Assembly (NCBI RefSeq): GCF_002056295.1
Contig: NZ_CP020100.1
Span: 1,325,501 to 1,389,500 of the forward strand
Reading direction: 5' to 3'
DNA: 64,000 bases
Source of the DNA: Halopseudomonas phragmitis
Lineage (GTDB): Bacteria; Pseudomonadota; Gammaproteobacteria; Pseudomonadales; Pseudomonadaceae
Shown: piece after piece, positions 16,685-25,474 of the stretch
How the letters are laid out: the number at the start of each line of letters is the position of its first letter
Position numbering within the stretch: the stretch's first letter is position 1
Notes under the pieces: model-generated
The model's input: only the letters and a program-made list of their open reading frames with translations
Told to the model about the DNA's origin: nothing
The model's database searches: none
Translations under genes and position numbers: made by a program

Positions 16685-18295
16685 CCGGCTGGTCAACTGG
16701 TTGAGATCGCCTGACAGCCGTTGCAGACCCTGGCTGGCCTGGGTGGTTCGTTCAACATCATCCTGGTTGGCGGTGGCAATCTGAGTGATTTCGGTGATAT
16801 TGCGGGTAATGTCCTCGGCTACGCTGGTCTGTTCCTCGGCCGCCGTGGCGATCTGCCGGTTCATGTCGCGAATGGATTCCACTGCCAGGGTGATCTGACG
16901 CAGACGGTCGCCGGCCAGATTGACCTGCTGCATGCCGGCCTCACTGCTGGCCTGCCCACTTTCAATCGCCTTGACCGCTTCGAGCGAACCTTGCTGAACG
17001 CTGTGAATGATCTGCTGGATTTCACTGGTCGAGGCGCTGGTACGCTGTGCCAGGGTACGCACCTCATCTGCCACCACGGCAAAGCCGCGTCCGGCTTCGC
17101 CGGCCCGTGCCGCCTCAATCGCGGCATTGAGTGCCAACAGGTTGGTCTGTTCGGCGATCCCCTGAATCACTTCCAGCACTTTGCCGATCCGGTTGCTGTC
17201 GCCTTCCAGGCGGCGGATCACGGCAGTGGTTCGCTCAATTTCCACCAGCATGCCTTGCATGGCGCTGATAGTGTGCTGCATCACCTGCTCGCCGGCCTGG
17301 GCGTTGTTGTCGGCCTGACTGGCGGCCTCTGCGGCCTGGGCGGCATGGCGTGCTACTTCGCCGGCGGTGGCCGACATTTCCTGCATGGCGGTCGCAACCT
17401 GATCGGTGCGCGAGAACTGGTCGCTGGTGCCGGTGGCCATGCGGGTGGCGATGGTGTTGAGTTCTCCACTGGCGCGATCCAGTTCCTGAGTGCTTTGCTG
17501 AAGGCGGTTGAAGGTGTCGGCGAGAAAACCGCGCAACTGGTTGGCCGCGCGGGCCAGGGTGCCTAGCTCATCACGTCGGTCACTGTTGATCTGCTGACCG
17601 AAGCGGCCCTGGCTGAGCAGCTCGACCTGGCGGATCAGGTGGGTGATCGGGTTGACCAAGCGGCGATTAACCAGCCATAGGCTGAGCAGGCCGACCGTCA
17701 CCGCGGCTCCAACCAGAATCAGCACTGCGAGCCAAATGGCCTGATTGGCGCGCTGATTGATCTGAGAGGCTTCCGCAGTGGCGCGCAGGGTCAACTGATC
17801 AGCCAGGGCCTCCAGTTGCTCGCTGGTTGCCCGGTCGATACCGCGCACACCGCGGTCACCTGCTGCCGGGTCGGCACCTTCGGCCAGGAAGCTGCGCAGC
17901 CCCTCACGGTAGCCGCGACCCAGACTCTGGTGTTCCTGGCGTAATATCCCGATTTGCCGCAGGGTTTCACTGTCCAGCTCCAGCCTACTGATTTCGCCCA
18001 GTACGCGCTGAACTTCCTGTTCTTGGGTTTCGAACTGCCGCCAGTAACGCTCCTGCTCCTGGGGGTTGGCGCCGCGCAGCAGGACGTTCTTCCATTCCTG
18101 TACCTGGCTTTTGAACGCCAGGTTGGCATCGCCGATCAGCGCCGTGGCTGTCAGCGGGCCGTCGAGCAGGACACGGTAAGCCTGAAGACTGGAGGACAAC
18201 ACGCTGAAGCTGGCCAGTGATACCAGCAGCACCAGCACCAGACTGCCGCTCAACAACGCAAGGGTTTGGGTGCGTAAGGAGGAAGTCAGACTCAT
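16673..18295 (-). CDS. Methyl-accepting chemotaxis protein
   Basis: A 540-residue inner-membrane chemoreceptor. It has a first membrane segment at about residues 10-32, a periplasmic sensor of about 155 residues that is mostly helical, and a second membrane segment at about 187-209. A HAMP domain (about 207-260) and the long signalling coiled coil follow. The highly conserved hairpin tip lies around residues 378-412 ([20 protein letters not shown]). There is no C-terminal pentapeptide for CheR/CheB tethering. A helical periplasmic domain of this kind gives no ligand by inspection. The gene has GGAGG near its start and is divergent from the antiporter gene. Confidence 0.94.
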   Translation of the reverse strand: MSLTSSLRTQTLALLSGSLVLVLLVSLASFSVLSSSLQAYRVLLDGPLTATALIGDANLAFKSQVQEWKNVLLRGANPQEQERYWRQFETQEQEVQRVLGEISRLELDSETLRQIGILRQEHQSLGRGYREGLRSFLAEGADPAAGDRGVRGIDRATSEQLEALADQLTLRATAEASQINQRANQAIWLAVLILVGAAVTVGLLSLWLVNRRLVNPITHLIRQVELLSQGRFGQQINSDRRDELGTLARAANQLRGFLADTFNRLQQSTQELDRASGELNTIATRMATGTSDQFSRTDQVATAMQEMSATAGEVARHAAQAAEAASQADNNAQAGEQVMQHTISAMQGMLVEIERTTAVIRRLEGDSNRIGKVLEVIQGIAEQTNLLALNAAIEAARAGEAGRGFAVVADEVRTLAQRTSASTSEIQQIIHSVQQGSLEAVKAIESGQASSEAGMQQVNLAGDRLRQITLAVESIRDMNRQIATAAEEQTSVAEDITRNITEITQIATANQDDVERTTQASQGLQRLSGDLNQLTSRLSA

Positions 18296-18453
18296 GATTG
18301 GATTCCTGTAGCAGGGAGCGAAGGGCGCGCAGCATACCTATAAACATCGAGGTTGTCTGATTATCGTCCACCGCTGGTGGTACTTAAGACCGCTGGTCGG
18401 GCTACCAGGCTTTGCCGCATAATGCCGACTTTTATCCGGGAGATGGATCGCTC

Positions 18454-19428
18454 ATGTTGCTGGCTCTGGGTGCAGTGATTGTCGGACTGGCCTTGTTGGT
18501 CTGGAGTGCCGACCGGTTTGTCGATGGTGCTTCGGCAACGGCTACCCATGCCGGTGTGCCGCCCTTGCTGATCGGCATGCTGATCATCGGTTTTGGTACT
18601 TCGGCGCCGGAGATGGTGGTTTCGGCGCTGGCGGCGATGCAGGGCAATCCTGGCCTGGCGCTGGGCAATGCCTATGGCTCGAACATTGCCAATATCGGCC
18701 TGGTGATTGGTCTGGTGGCGCTGATCAGTCCGATTACCGTGCACTCTCAGGTGATTCGCAAGGAGCTGCCGATCCTGCTCGGGGTCACCGCGCTGGCCGG
18801 CTGGCAACTGCTCAATGGTCAGCTCAGCCGGCTGGATGCCTGGGTATTGCTGGCAGCGTTCTTTCTGCTGATGGGCTGGTCGGTCTGGCAGGGCATTCGT
18901 GGCCGTGGCGATGCCTTGGGCAGCGATCTGGAAGCCGAGGTCAAGGACCATGCCATGCCGCTGGGGCGGGCGCTGTTCTGGCTGTTGTTCGGCCTGGTCT
19001 TGCTGGTGGTCAGTTCGCGGATTCTGGTCTGGGGTGCGGTCAGCATCGCTCAAGGCCTGGGAGTCAGTGATCTGATTATCGGTCTGACCATAGTCGCGGT
19101 TGGCACTTCGCTACCGGAACTGGCCTCGTCACTGGCGGCGATCCGCAAGAACGAGCACGATCTGGCATTGGGTAACGTGATTGGCTCGGGCCTGTTCAAT
19201 ACCCTGGCGGTGGTCGGGATTGCTGCCGGGATCATGCCGTTGGCGGTTGAGCCGGCGGTGCTGTATCGCGACTGGGTGCTGATGGCTGGCCTGACTGTGG
19301 CGCTGTTTGCTATGGGCTTTGGCCTCAAAGGCCGGCAGGGGCGGATCAGCCGCCTGGAAGGTGGGCTGTTGCTGGCGGTGTATATCGGCTACAGCGGTTA
19401 TCTGGTTTCAACCATCCTGAGTCCCTGA
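18454..19428 (+). CDS. Calcium/sodium (CaCA-type) antiporter, YrbG-like
   Basis: A 324-residue integral membrane antiporter that exchanges cations such as Ca2+ for Na+ or H+. It shows the inverted duplication of the CaCA superfamily. The first alpha repeat is GFGTSAPEMVVS followed by GNAYGSNIANIGL. The second is AVGTSLPELASSL followed by GNVIGSGLFN. About ten hydrophobic segments are visible, split by a charged central loop (around SDLEAEVKDH). ATG 18454 has GGAGATGG upstream; an in-frame extension starts at 18412 without a site. Confidence 0.93.
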   Translation: MLLALGAVIVGLALLVWSADRFVDGASATATHAGVPPLLIGMLIIGFGTSAPEMVVSALAAMQGNPGLALGNAYGSNIANIGLVIGLVALISPITVHSQVIRKELPILLGVTALAGWQLLNGQLSRLDAWVLLAAFFLLMGWSVWQGIRGRGDALGSDLEAEVKDHAMPLGRALFWLLFGLVLLVVSSRILVWGAVSIAQGLGVSDLIIGLTIVAVGTSLPELASSLAAIRKNEHDLALGNVIGSGLFNTLAVVGIAAGIMPLAVEPAVLYRDWVLMAGLTVALFAMGFGLKGRQGRISRLEGGLLLAVYIGYSGYLVSTILSP

Positions 19429-19540
19429 GCTCTGCAGTCAAAGCTTGAAGCATCCGGTATGACTTTTGGTCGGCTTGACTGGGGCTCAGGGGGCGGCCCC
19501 GTGTATCATGCCTCACTGAACAGCCTGGAGTGTGATTCCG

Positions 19541-20272
19541 TTGAGCGATATGACTGACAGTAGCCGCGCCACCCCGCAGCACAAACCCCGGCCGATGATC
19601 GACCTGCTGGTCAGCATCGTCATCCCTTCGGTGATTTTGATGAAATTCAGTGGCGAGCAGCACCTGGGGCCAACGCAAGGCCTGCTGGTGGCGCTGCTGT
19701 TTCCGTTGGGCTGGGGCCTGTTCGAGCTGGTGCGCTACCGCAAGTACAACTTCATTGCCCTGCTTGGGCTTATCAGCGTCGGTCTGACCGGCGGTATCGG
19801 CCTGCTCAAGCTTGATCCGCAGTGGCTGGCGATCAAGGAAGCGGCGGTACCAGGCATCATCGGCCTGGCAGTATTGATCTCGACCCGCACCCGCTATCCG
19901 CTGATTCGAACCCTGCTGTACAACAAGAAGGTGCTCAACGTTGAGCTGATCCACGAGCGTCTGGTCGAGCGCGGACTGGTCGAGGTGTTCGAAGCGCGTC
20001 TGCTCAAGGCCACTTATTTCCTGGCCGGCACCTTCTTCTTTTCCTCGACCATGAACTACATTGTCGCCAAATGGATCGTGGTCAGCCCAGCCGGCACCCA
20101 GGCGTTCAATGAAGAGCTGGGCAAGATGACCCTGGTCAGCTATCCGATGATCGCGATTCCGTCGATGATCATGATGATGCTCATCCTGTTCTACCTGTGG
20201 CGCACCATCCACGGCCTGACCGGGCTGAAGATGGAAGAGATTGTGGCCGAGCATCTGACCGAAAAAGCCTGA
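19541..20272 (+). CDS. VC0807-family-like integral membrane protein
   Basis: A membrane protein of 243 residues with about six hydrophobic segments. They include IDLLVSIVIPSVIL, GLLVALLFPLGWGLFELV, FIALLGLISVGLTGGIGLL, a TYFLAGTFFFSSTMNYI segment and SMIMMMLILFYLW. This arrangement fits the uncharacterised VC0807-type family, and no function is known. The start is uncertain: GGAG at 19527 favours TTG 19541 (ten bases away); GTG 19532 is too close and ATG 19550 is rather far. The stop codon merges with the left end of the repeat at 20272-20354. Confidence 0.72.
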   Translation: MSDMTDSSRATPQHKPRPMIDLLVSIVIPSVILMKFSGEQHLGPTQGLLVALLFPLGWGLFELVRYRKYNFIALLGLISVGLTGGIGLLKLDPQWLAIKEAAVPGIIGLAVLISTRTRYPLIRTLLYNKKVLNVELIHERLVERGLVEVFEARLLKATYFLAGTFFFSSTMNYIVAKWIVVSPAGTQAFNEELGKMTLVSYPMIAIPSMIMMMLILFYLWRTIHGLTGLKMEEIVAEHLTEKA

Positions 20273-20354
20273 GAACCTGTGTACGACCTGCTGCGCGTCG
20301 GCCCTGCGTCGTTAAAAACAGGACTCTAGCTCGCTAGGTCGTTAAACAGGTTCT
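20272..20354. repeat. Short palindromic intergenic repeat (about 83 bp)
   Basis: The ends are inverted: AGAACCTGT-gt-ACGACCT on the left and the complement of AGAACCTGT-tta-ACGACCT on the right, ending at 20354. Inside, CGTCGTTAAA-type and GGTCGTTAAA-type segments repeat. It has no coding potential. It fills most of the gap between two convergent genes and may act as a bidirectional terminator or be a REP/MITE-type repeat. The left end overlaps the TGA of the preceding gene. Confidence 0.6.
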
Positions 20355-20373
20355 GGGTCAGATCAGTCTCAAA

Positions 20374-21504
20374 CTACAGCGACTCCAGCGCCGCACGCAG
20401 GGTGGCGACGGTGCGGTCAGGGTTGTGCAGTTTGTCCAGCCCGAACAGTCCGATGCGGAAGGTGCGGAACCCGGCCGGCTCGTCGCACATCAGCGGTACA
20501 CCGGCGGCGGTTTGCAGACCATGGGCCAGGAAGGCGCTGCCATTGTGAATACGTTCGTCGCCGGTATAGCTGACGACTACGCCCGGTGCGCCGAAGCCTT
20601 CGGCGGCAACACTCTTGAATCCTTTTTCAGCCAGCAACTGGCGTACCGCTTGGCCGAGCGCCAATTGCTCCTGCTTGACCTGGTCGAAGCCGTAGTCGCG
20701 GGTTTCCAGCATGGTGTCGCGGAACTGCTTGAGCGCATCGGTGGGCATGGTTGCGTGGTAGGCGTGGCCACCGTTCTCATAGGCTTGCATGATCTGCAGC
20801 CATTTTTTCAGGTCACAGGCAAAGCTGTTGCTGGTAGTGTCCTGGATCGCTTCAAGAGCGCGTTCGCCGAGCATCACCAGGGCGCTGCAGGGTGAGGCGC
20901 TCCAGCCTTTTTGTGGGGCGCTGATCAGGACGTCGACGCCGCAGGCCTGCATGTCGACCCAGACCGTGCCGGAGGCGATGCAGTCGAGTACGAACAGGCC
21001 GCCGACCTCGTGTACCGCATCGGCTACCGCGCGCAGGTAGTCATCGGGCAGGATGATCCCGGCAGCGGTTTCCACATGCGGGGCGAAGACTACGGCTGGC
21101 TGGTGCTTGTGGATTGCGGCCACCACCTCGTCAATCGGGGCGGGGGCGAAGGCACCCTGGTCACCGGCTTCGATCTGGCGGGCCTTGAGCACGATTTCCT
21201 CGGCCGGCAGGCGAGCCATTTCGAAGATCTGGCTCCAGCGGTAGCTGAACCAGCCGTTGCGGATCACCAGGCAGCGCTGATCCTGGGCAAACTGGCGGGC
21301 TACCGCTTCCATGCCATAGGTTCCGCCACCGGGTACTACGGCTACGGCGGCGGCGTTGTAGACATCTTTGAGGGTGCCAGAAATGTCGCGCATGACCTGC
21401 TGGAAGGTTTGCGACATGTGGTTCAGTGAGCGGTCGGTGAAAACCACCGAGTATTCGAGCAGGCCTTCAGGGTCGATGGCGGGAACCAGCTTGGACACGG
21501 GCAT
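20374..21504 (-). CDS. Class V aminotransferase (alanine-glyoxylate / serine-pyruvate type)
   Basis: A PLP-dependent class V aminotransferase of 376 residues. The Schiff-base lysine is K199 in SAPQKGWS. The cofactor-binding aspartate is in FVLDCIASG, and the N-terminal PGGGTYGMEAV loop fits the phosphate-binding site. It probably transfers amino groups between alanine or serine and an oxo acid such as glyoxylate; the exact substrate is not readable. GGAG lies only one base from the ATG at 21504, so a GTG two codons later, seven bases from the site, may be the true start. It has no operon partners: the neighbour on the same strand lies beyond a hairpin at 21529-21546. Confidence 0.86.
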   Translation of the reverse strand: MPVSKLVPAIDPEGLLEYSVVFTDRSLNHMSQTFQQVMRDISGTLKDVYNAAAVAVVPGGGTYGMEAVARQFAQDQRCLVIRNGWFSYRWSQIFEMARLPAEEIVLKARQIEAGDQGAFAPAPIDEVVAAIHKHQPAVVFAPHVETAAGIILPDDYLRAVADAVHEVGGLFVLDCIASGTVWVDMQACGVDVLISAPQKGWSASPCSALVMLGERALEAIQDTTSNSFACDLKKWLQIMQAYENGGHAYHATMPTDALKQFRDTMLETRDYGFDQVKQEQLALGQAVRQLLAEKGFKSVAAEGFGAPGVVVSYTGDERIHNGSAFLAHGLQTAAGVPLMCDEPAGFRTFRIGLFGLDKLHNPDRTVATLRAALESL

Positions 21505-21528
21505 TCTCCGGATTCAGACGGACAAGAC

Positions 21529-21546
21529 GCCCGGGCTTGCCCGGGC
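21529..21546 (-). terminator. GC-rich hairpin after the GXWXG gene
   Basis: Self-complementary blocks GCCCGGGC at 21529-21536 and 21539-21546 can pair. It sits 37 bases after the GXWXG gene stop on the minus strand and just before the aminotransferase start. The T-run is weak, so it is a probable rather than certain terminator. Confidence 0.45.
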
Positions 21547-21582
21547 ATTGATGCCACATCCTAACCTGATTTGCCGCAGGAA

Positions 21583-22089
21583 TCAGTCCTGTTCGCGGCT
21601 CAAATGGAAGAAGAAGTCGGTCGGCTTGCCCTTGATGTCACCCAGACCGATGACCACCTCGTCATTGACCTTGCGAAAGTAGTCCATGATCGGTTGCTGG
21701 TCGTAGATCAGCGCCGCAGAAACCACTCCGGCGTATTTCATTTCACGCATCTGGGCCCGGCCCAGGCCCTCGAAGGTGACTACGGTGCCGTCCGGGCCAT
21801 GGACCAGCAGGGGCTCGACATCGGTCAGGGAGTTGAAGCGCTTGCCGTACCAGTTGATCGGGTCCGGTTCAGCGCCGCCGTCGAATTTGCCGCCTTTCCA
21901 AGTACCGAGCATGAACTCGGGGCTGACCGGTTCGAGCTGCTCGAACAGCGGCATCAGCGTCTCGGCCGGGTAGGCCTGGCCGCTGGCGATCATCTCCAGC
22001 CAGCGCTGCTCCAGTTCATCAGCCAGGGCTGGGCTGCTCAGGACGGCACTCAGGCCGAGTGCGGTCAGGGTTTTGCGGGTCTTGCTCAT
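21583..22089 (-). CDS. Exported GXWXG / DUF4334-type protein
   Basis: A 168-residue protein with an N-terminal signal peptide (TALGLSAVLSSPALA, cleavage before DE). The GXWXG core is visible as G62-T-W64-K-G66 followed by GKFDGG, and a second half (VTFEGLGRAQMREM, then a C-terminal DYFRKVNDEVVIG strand) matches the DUF4334-type domain. The function of the family is not known. The start is ATG 22089 with GAGGA seven bases upstream; an in-frame extension would overlap the TetR gene. It lies 38 bases after the TetR gene and ends a three-gene minus-strand operon. Confidence 0.8.
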   Translation of the reverse strand: MSKTRKTLTALGLSAVLSSPALADELEQRWLEMIASGQAYPAETLMPLFEQLEPVSPEFMLGTWKGGKFDGGAEPDPINWYGKRFNSLTDVEPLLVHGPDGTVVTFEGLGRAQMREMKYAGVVSAALIYDQQPIMDYFRKVNDEVVIGLGDIKGKPTDFFFHLSREQD

Positions 22090-22127
22090 GTCATGTCCTC
22101 GTGTTGTGACGGGGCATGAACGGACGG

Positions 22128-22733
22128 TCAACCGGTACACAGACTCCAGCAAGCATCACGGGCCGCATCGATGTCGGCCTGATCGAGCGTGATGTGGCCA
22201 TCGCGCTCGCTCTTGATCAGGTGCACGAAGGCCCCCCAGACCAGTGACATCAACACTTCCGGCCGCACATCCTGGCGGAAGATGCCCTGCTGTTGCAGGC
22301 TGCGGTACTGGGCCAGTATCGGACGCAGGAGCTCGTGCTCCAGCGTGCGGCTGGCCTCGTCCAGATATGGACGATGGTCCTGCAGCTCAAGGAAACGATA
22401 GGCGTGCGGTGCTTCACGGGTGAAGGCCAGCATGCGCTGCCAGATCACATCGAACAGTTCTCGCGCCGGTCGGCTCAGGTCAAGGTCGCGGTACAGGCTC
22501 AGGTGCAGGGCCTGTTTTTCTTCGCGGAACAGTTCGTTGACCAGGGTTTCCTTGCTGTCGAAATACCGGTAGATGGTACCGGTGCCGACACCGGCCTGTT
22601 CGGCCAATACCGGCATCGGTACGCCATTGACACCACCTTCGGCAAAGACCTTGAGCGCCGCCTGAAGAATGGCGGTGCGCTTGTCCTTGATTCGTGGGCG
22701 GGGTTTGCGGGTAGCTGCTGAACGAGTATTCAT
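22128..22733 (-). CDS. TetR-family transcriptional regulator
   Basis: A 201-residue repressor-type regulator. The N-terminal helix-turn-helix is clear (LAEQAGVGTGTIYRYFDSK), preceded by a basic tail rich in Lys and Arg. The C-terminal ligand domain (about residues 75-200) is helical, with no recognisable ligand signature. It lies 45 bases after the unknown gene and 38 bases before the GXWXG gene on the same strand. It probably controls its own operon through the TGAATGA-N4-TCATTCA site at 23578-23595. Sites of that form are known for TetR regulators of fatty-acid metabolism, which hints at an acyl-CoA or lipid ligand (inference). Confidence 0.92.
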   Translation of the reverse strand: MNTRSAATRKPRPRIKDKRTAILQAALKVFAEGGVNGVPMPVLAEQAGVGTGTIYRYFDSKETLVNELFREEKQALHLSLYRDLDLSRPARELFDVIWQRMLAFTREAPHAYRFLELQDHRPYLDEASRTLEHELLRPILAQYRSLQQQGIFRQDVRPEVLMSLVWGAFVHLIKSERDGHITLDQADIDAARDACWSLCTG

Positions 22734-22752
22734 TGGCGCATTCTACCTGCAA

Positions 22753-22767
22753 TTGACCGTCTGTCCA
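22753..22767. promoter_or_regulatory. Imperfect palindrome just upstream of tetR
   Basis: TTGACCGTCTGTCCA, partly symmetric, lies in the 45-base gap between the unknown gene and the tetR start. It could be a secondary TetR operator or an internal promoter element. The symmetry is weak. Confidence 0.25.
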
Positions 22768-22778
22768 TCCCCTGGGTT

Positions 22779-23552
22779 TCAGGTGTAGAAGGTTTGGTAG
22801 GGCTGGAAAATGCAGATGTTGGTGCCGCCCATGGTGTTGCCGTCGGTTAACTCGGAAAAATAGGTAAAGGCGCTGCCGGCCTTGAGTTCGACCGGGATGC
22901 GAATCCGGTTGCGGTTCTTGCCGGCCTCCGGGTTGCTGAAGCGCTCAAGAAAGATGTTGTCCCACCAGTACAGGTTTTGCGGATCGAACTCCTTGCTGTT
23001 GCTGGCCTCGCAGATGCGGAAGACGGTCCAGCAATCGACGCCGCTCAGTTCCTTGAGCGAGTCGCAGGTCACTTCGACGCCGGTCAGCGCAGTGCCGGCC
23101 GGCAGCGGCTGGCACTGGCCGGGCTGATAGCTGGCCTTGAGCCGTTCGCGCTGCGGCAGATAGGCGGCCATCAGTTTGTCTGACGGGGCATTGTCCTGTA
23201 CCCGGGAAATGGTCTTGACGCTGCCATCCTTGCACTTGACTTCGATGACGTACTCGCCGGGCTCCATGAATCCGCTGTAGAGGTTGATCATGTACCAGTG
23301 CGAGTTGGTGGTGCGGTCGAAGATATGGCCGTTGAGGTTGCTGATGGTATAGGGCTGGTTGGCGACTTCGGCCACGTAGCCGTTGGGGCCGCGGGCGGTG
23401 ATGCTGTCGATCAGCTCATGCACCGGGTCGCCGCCGGTGGGATAGAAGGCGATCAGGAACTTGTGTTGTTCCTTGGGCAGCCCGGTGTTTTCGAAGTCCA
23501 TGTAGACGTTGCAGGCCATCAGATCGTACAGCTCGACTTTACCTTGAGGCAT
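22779..23552 (-). CDS. Uncharacterised 257-residue protein
   Basis: I do not recognise this family. The 257 residues have no signal peptide or membrane helix. It is rich in aromatic residues and alternating strand-like segments (VYMDFENTG, FLIAFYPTGGD, HWYMINLYSGF, EYVIEVKC, SAFTYFSELTD), with seven cysteines. The layout suggests a beta-sandwich domain repeated about twice. The start ATG has AGGAGA six bases before it. It is the first gene of a minus-strand operon with tetR and the GXWXG gene and has a clear TetR-type operator 26 bases upstream of its start codon, so its expression is probably induced by a small ligand. Function unknown. Confidence 0.8.
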   Translation of the reverse strand: MPQGKVELYDLMACNVYMDFENTGLPKEQHKFLIAFYPTGGDPVHELIDSITARGPNGYVAEVANQPYTISNLNGHIFDRTTNSHWYMINLYSGFMEPGEYVIEVKCKDGSVKTISRVQDNAPSDKLMAAYLPQRERLKASYQPGQCQPLPAGTALTGVEVTCDSLKELSGVDCWTVFRICEASNSKEFDPQNLYWWDNIFLERFSNPEAGKNRNRIRIPVELKAGSAFTYFSELTDGNTMGGTNICIFQPYQTFYT

Positions 23553-23577
23553 GGTGTTCTCCTGGTTGTTGTGTTTA

Positions 23578-23595
23578 TGAATGAATGTTCATTCA
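23578..23595. promoter_or_regulatory. TetR-type operator TGAATGA-ATGT-TCATTCA
   Basis: A perfect 7-base inverted repeat with a 4-base spacer, 26 bases before the ATG of the unknown gene and therefore in or near its promoter. The form matches operators of TetR-family fatty-acid regulators such as Bacillus FadR. The TetR encoded two genes down in the same operon is the natural candidate ligand-responsive repressor. Confidence 0.65.
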
Positions 23596-23661
23596 ATATA
23601 GGAAGGGTAATCGCTGAGCCCGGGCTTGCCAAGTGTTTTCCTGACCAGAGGCTGTAAATGA

Positions 23662-23686
23662 CAACGGGGCGCCAGGCGCCCCGTTG
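23662..23686 (-). terminator. Intrinsic terminator-like hairpin at the end of the spu operon
   Basis: A 12-base perfect stem (23662-23673 with 23675-23686) and a one-base loop, 16 bases beyond the spuH stop on the minus strand. A short ATTTA stretch follows. It probably ends the spuA-H transcript and may also serve the opposite direction. Confidence 0.65.
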
Positions 23687-23702
23687 GGAGTTGAGCCGAG
23701 GC

Positions 23703-24572
23703 TCAGTTGCGGCGGCTTTCGACGACCGCTTTCCAGGTCACCGGATCATCTTCCGGCGGTGGCATGCGTGCGCGCTTGTCGGCACTGCGGATCAGGAACC
23801 AGGCCAGCAGGGTGAACAGGCCCACCGCCAGCAGGATCAGGCTGGCAATCGCATTGATCTCCGGCTTGACCCCCAGACGCACCGAGGAGAACACCTCCAT
23901 CGGCAGAGTGGTGGCACCGGGACCGGAGACGAAGCTGGCCAGTACCAGGTCATCGAGTGACAGGGTGAAGGACAACAGCCAGCCAGCGGCGATCGACGGC
24001 GCGATCATCGGTACGGTGATCAGCAGGAAGGTCTTCCACGGCGGCGAACCCAAGTCCATGGCCGCTTCTTCGATCGACTGGTCGAGCTCGCGCAACCGGC
24101 CGCTGACGACGATGGCGACATAGGCGGTGCAGAAGGTGGTATGCGCGATCCAGATGGTCATGATGCCGCGCTCGGCCGGCCAACCAATCAACTGGGCCAT
24201 GGCCACGAACAGCAGCAGTAGCGACAGACCGGTGATCACCTCGGGCATGACCAGCGGCGCGGTGACCATGCCGGAGAACAGTGTGCGGCCCTTGAAACGC
24301 TTGATCCGGGTCATCACGAAGGCGGCCAGGGTGCCCAGCGCCACCGCCGCGTTGGCGGTGTAGAAGGCAATCTGCAGGCTGCGTTTGACCGCATTGATCA
24401 ACTGGGTGTTGTCCAGCAGGCCAACATACCAGTGCACCGACCAGCCGCCCCAGACGGTTACCAGCCGTGAAGCATTGAACGAGTAGATGACCAGAATGAC
24501 CATCGGGATGTAGATGAACGCCAGCCCGACCCAGAGCATGATGGTGGAGAAACTGAAGCGTGAACTGTTCAT
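23703..24572 (-). CDS. spuH: Polyamine ABC transporter permease
   Basis: This is the second permease of a putrescine/spermidine importer (PotI/SpuH type), 289 residues with six membrane segments. The ATPase-coupling EAA loop is visible as EEAAMDLGSPPWKTF. The ATG overlaps the spuG stop by four bases. It is the last gene of the spu operon; a hairpin follows. Orthology to SpuH rests on gene order. Confidence 0.93.
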   Translation of the reverse strand: MNSSRFSFSTIMLWVGLAFIYIPMVILVIYSFNASRLVTVWGGWSVHWYVGLLDNTQLINAVKRSLQIAFYTANAAVALGTLAAFVMTRIKRFKGRTLFSGMVTAPLVMPEVITGLSLLLLFVAMAQLIGWPAERGIMTIWIAHTTFCTAYVAIVVSGRLRELDQSIEEAAMDLGSPPWKTFLLITVPMIAPSIAAGWLLSFTLSLDDLVLASFVSGPGATTLPMEVFSSVRLGVKPEINAIASLILLAVGLFTLLAWFLIRSADKRARMPPPEDDPVTWKAVVESRRN

Positions 24573-25474
24573 GCGTTCTTCTCCATTTCCTTGGCCTGGT
24601 TATAGTGGAAGAAGATGATTGGAATAAGCAGGATCAGCAGCATCACGATCGCCAGCGCCGAAGCCACCGGCCAGTCGCGGTTGTTGAAGAACTCCTGCCA
24701 CAGCACTTTGCCGATCATCAGGGTTTCCGGGCCGCCCAGCAGTTCGGGAATCACGAACTCGCCGACCACCGGGATGAACACCAGCATCGACCCGGTGATG
24801 ATGCCGGTCTTGGACAGCGGCACGGTGACCTTCCAGAACGCCTTGATCTTGCTGGCGCCCAGATCCATGGCCGCCTCCAGCAGCGTGTCGTCATGCTTGA
24901 CCAGGTTGGCGTATAGCGGCAGAACCATGAACGGCAGGTAGGCATAGACCACGCCGATATACACTGCGGTATTGGTGTTAAGGATCTGCATCGGGGTGCT
25001 GATCAGGCCCAGCGACATCAGGGTCGAGTTGAGCAGACCGTTGGTGCTGAGGATGCCCATCCAGGCATAGACCCGGATCAGGATCGCGGTCCAGGTCGGC
25101 ATCATGATCAGCAGCAGAAACACCAATTGCTTGTCGCGCGGGGCTTTGGCGATGGCATAGGCCATCGGGTAGCCGAGCACCAGGCAAACCAGGGTCGAGT
25201 AGAAGGCGATCTTCAGTGAGCCCAGATAGGCCGAGAAATACAGCGCATCCTGGGTCAGGAACAGGTAATTGCCCATGTTCAGCACGATATTCAGCGACTG
25301 CTGGGCGTACTGGAAAATCGGCTCATAAGGTGGAATGGCAATGGCGGCCTGCGAGAAGCTGATCTTCAGCACGATGGCGAAGGGCAGCAGGAAGAACAGG
25401 AACAGCCACAGATAGGGAACGCTGATGACCCAGAAGCGTCCCCGCGGCAACAGTCTGGAGAGCATCTTGTTCAT
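24569..25474 (-). CDS. spuG: Polyamine ABC transporter permease
   Basis: This is the first permease of the importer (PotH/SpuG type), 301 residues, with six hydrophobic segments and the coupling loop LEAAMDLGASKIKAFWKVT. The start overlaps the spuF stop by four bases, and spuH overlaps its end in the same way, so the three genes are translationally coupled. Confidence 0.93.
   Translation of the reverse strand: MNKMLSRLLPRGRFWVISVPYLWLFLFFLLPFAIVLKISFSQAAIAIPPYEPIFQYAQQSLNIVLNMGNYLFLTQDALYFSAYLGSLKIAFYSTLVCLVLGYPMAYAIAKAPRDKQLVFLLLIMMPTWTAILIRVYAWMGILSTNGLLNSTLMSLGLISTPMQILNTNTAVYIGVVYAYLPFMVLPLYANLVKHDDTLLEAAMDLGASKIKAFWKVTVPLSKTGIITGSMLVFIPVVGEFVIPELLGGPETLMIGKVLWQEFFNNRDWPVASALAIVMLLILLIPIIFFHYNQAKEMEKNA

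Noticed and set aside
19475-19509. TTGACT and TATCAT as a promoter for the VC0807-like gene
   Set aside because: The spacer is 23 bases, too long for a sigma-70 promoter.
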